Shown: positions 62,747 to 64,000 of the stretch, piece after piece | Layout of the letters: each line of letters begins with the position of its first letter | Position numbering within the stretch: the stretch's first letter is position 1 | Assembly: GCA_030068145.1 (NCBI GenBank) | Contig: JAPJBO010000174.1 | Coordinates: forward strand, 62,001-126,000 | Length of the DNA: 64,000 nt | Direction: 5' to 3' | Source: Diplonema papillatum | Taxonomy: Eukaryota; Euglenozoa; Diplonemea; Diplonemida; Diplonemidae | Position numbers and translations under genes: made by a program | The notes under the pieces: model-generated | Database searches by the model: none | What the model was told of the DNA's origin: nothing | The model's input: the letters and a program-made list of their open reading frames with translations, nothing else

Positions 62747-63148
62747 ATTCGTCATTGGGGTGAGTTGCCGAGAGAGTCCCTAGGAACCCTTGCCGGTGTG
62801 CCGGAGGCTGAGGGTGGGGGCGATGCGGAGGCTGAGCGGGAGGACACGTCCGTCTACCCTCTGCTGCCCAGACCTGATACTGATGCGTTGATGGACCGCG
62901 CGAAAGCGAGAACTATACGCACGTTTGTGCAAGCTCAGGCGCTGCCGAAGGATGCCCTCGTGGCAATGCTGAGCACAGACTTAACCATGTCGATCAAAAC
63001 CGTCGCCAAGCTACTCCCTTCCGTCGGTCTTACTGCGCAAGTTGTCTACTCCGAACTTGCCTTCCTCGCTCAAGCCCGCTCACGGTCGCGCCTGAACAAA
63101 CCGCTTGACGCCGGCCTCTCCTCCTCAAGCACGCCATCCCCCGGCTAG
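62747..63148 (+). CDS. Possible terminal exon of an unidentified gene
   Basis: The frame is open from an acceptor-like CTTTAACAG (62738-62746) to a TAG at 63146. It encodes about 133 residues with protein-like composition, including MDRAKARTIRTFVQAQALPK and TMSIKTVAKLLPSVGLTAQV, then a Ser/Pro-rich tail. There is no ATG near the start, so an upstream exon would be required, and I do not see one. It could instead be a short ORF from the Met at 62891. No family recognised. Confidence 0.3.
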   Translation: MRHWGELPRESLGTLAGVPEAEGGGDAEAEREDTSVYPLLPRPDTDALMDRAKARTIRTFVQAQALPKDALVAMLSTDLTMSIKTVAKLLPSVGLTAQVVYSELAFLAQARSRSRLNKPLDAGLSSSSTPSPG

Positions 63149-64000
63149 TCAGTCAGGGTAAGCCGTCTGGAGTATTTCGTAGCCGCTGCTCGGATCATCA
63201 GCCGCCGAAAGCGTGTTCTTCAGCCGCAAGCCCTGCTTCGGCCGCGGAACGATGCCCGGGCCCCTTGGCCACAGGAGCTGCTGAATGGTGTCAACACCGC
63301 CTCGACCGCTTTTCGTTTCAGAACAGGAACGTTGTCTCTTTACCAAGAGGCATCATCCGTACACGACTCATGTGTCCTGGCTTGACATTCCGATGCATTA
63401 TTGCTGAGCGGTACTAGCAGGTGTCGATAGCCTACTATGTCGGTCTAATTAGTGTTGTAAGAACCTCGAAAAGCATATCTCTAACGACCTTCGTCCGTTG
63501 CTGCATGTTCATAGTCAGCACCTTTCCTTCTCCATCTACCCGAAACCCGAATGAAACTTTGCGGAGTTTGGGTCTTTTTTGCACTGACGAGCGAAATGAA
63601 CGAATTGCGCGTCCAGCTGATCAGCAAAGGTGAACATGAAAGGTAACTTGCATGTGTTGGTACAGCTGGTTACGGCGGCTGCTGACTTGGCGACAGCTAT
63701 TCTGATTGCGCAAGTGCGCACCTTCCCTCTCTTATCTCTCTCCTGTTATTTGTTTCATGCTCGGCTTGTTGCTTTGAAAGCGAGCCAGCATATAGAGGTG
63801 TCAAAATGGTCCAGCCATTCCTTTCGAAAAAGCATGTCTTCCAGAACCCTCTTCGAACGAGTCGTTGGCCAGCAACGGACTTGACCCGAACTGGATGTTA
63901 CACACGTGCCTTGAGTACTACGGACCGATGTACCGAGCACTCGGGCCGGCTGCCGAGCCGGTTCAGGTCGGCTGACTCTAAATCCTCCCCCCACCTATTT
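63149..64000. other. Intergenic region to the window end
   Basis: No coding segment, repeat or RNA gene supported. Confidence 0.5.

Overview
This is nuclear DNA from a microbial eukaryote (protist-like), not a prokaryote. The genes are GC-rich and intron-poor, with canonical GT-AG introns where present. They encode eukaryote-only families: a USP deubiquitinase, cullins, a tRNA-splicing endonuclease subunit, RanBP2-type and FYVE zinc fingers, an SLC9B-type antiporter and a four-domain voltage-gated cation channel. The sequence alone does not place the organism in a lineage. Every gene I can support, twelve in all plus one possible exon, lies on the + strand.

Layout. 1-636: C-terminal end of a ubiquitin-specific protease. 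2049-5606: a low-complexity protein with one RanBP2-type zinc finger, two coding tandem arrays and a C-terminal SUMO-interaction-like motif, followed by decayed tandem copies of its 3' end. 7402-8802 and 10007-11419: tandem SLC9B/NHA-like antiporter paralogues that both lack the second Asp of the family's Asp-Asp pair. 11420-17952: gene-free and rich in short TIR elements and dispersed repeats. 17953-23126: a four-exon gene for a protein with four RanBP2/NZF fingers and a C-terminal FYVE domain; its 2.3-kb first intron holds a 164-bp higher-order satellite between inverted arms. 25172-31830: a large IQ-motif protein with an apparent frameshift in a C tract and an inverted-repeat element embedded in its reading frame. 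32785-33279: a small coiled-coil protein. 34231-34926: a Sen34-like tRNA-splicing endonuclease subunit. 35563-37996: a two-exon methyltransferase with an OB-fold-like N-terminus; its intron carries a 170-bp tandem duplication of the splice-donor region, and its 3' end is duplicated downstream. 39570-44334 and 49988-54576: two six-exon CUL1-class cullins whose exons 2-6 have identical lengths, separated by a 2.5-kb minisatellite of 41-bp units and a ~960-bp TIR element. 55973-62374: an intronless 2133-residue four-domain channel with an E/D/E/E filter. 62375-64000: a TIR element, a possible terminal exon and otherwise nothing recognisable.

Functional links are loose. The protease, the two cullins and the NZF-FYVE protein all belong to ubiquitin biology; the antiporters and the channel are ion-transport proteins. 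I see no operon-like logic. What stands out is how the DNA is built: tandem duplication at every scale (whole genes, gene 3' ends, a splice donor, minisatellites) and at least three TIR-element families, several of whose copies sit in introns or touch gene ends.
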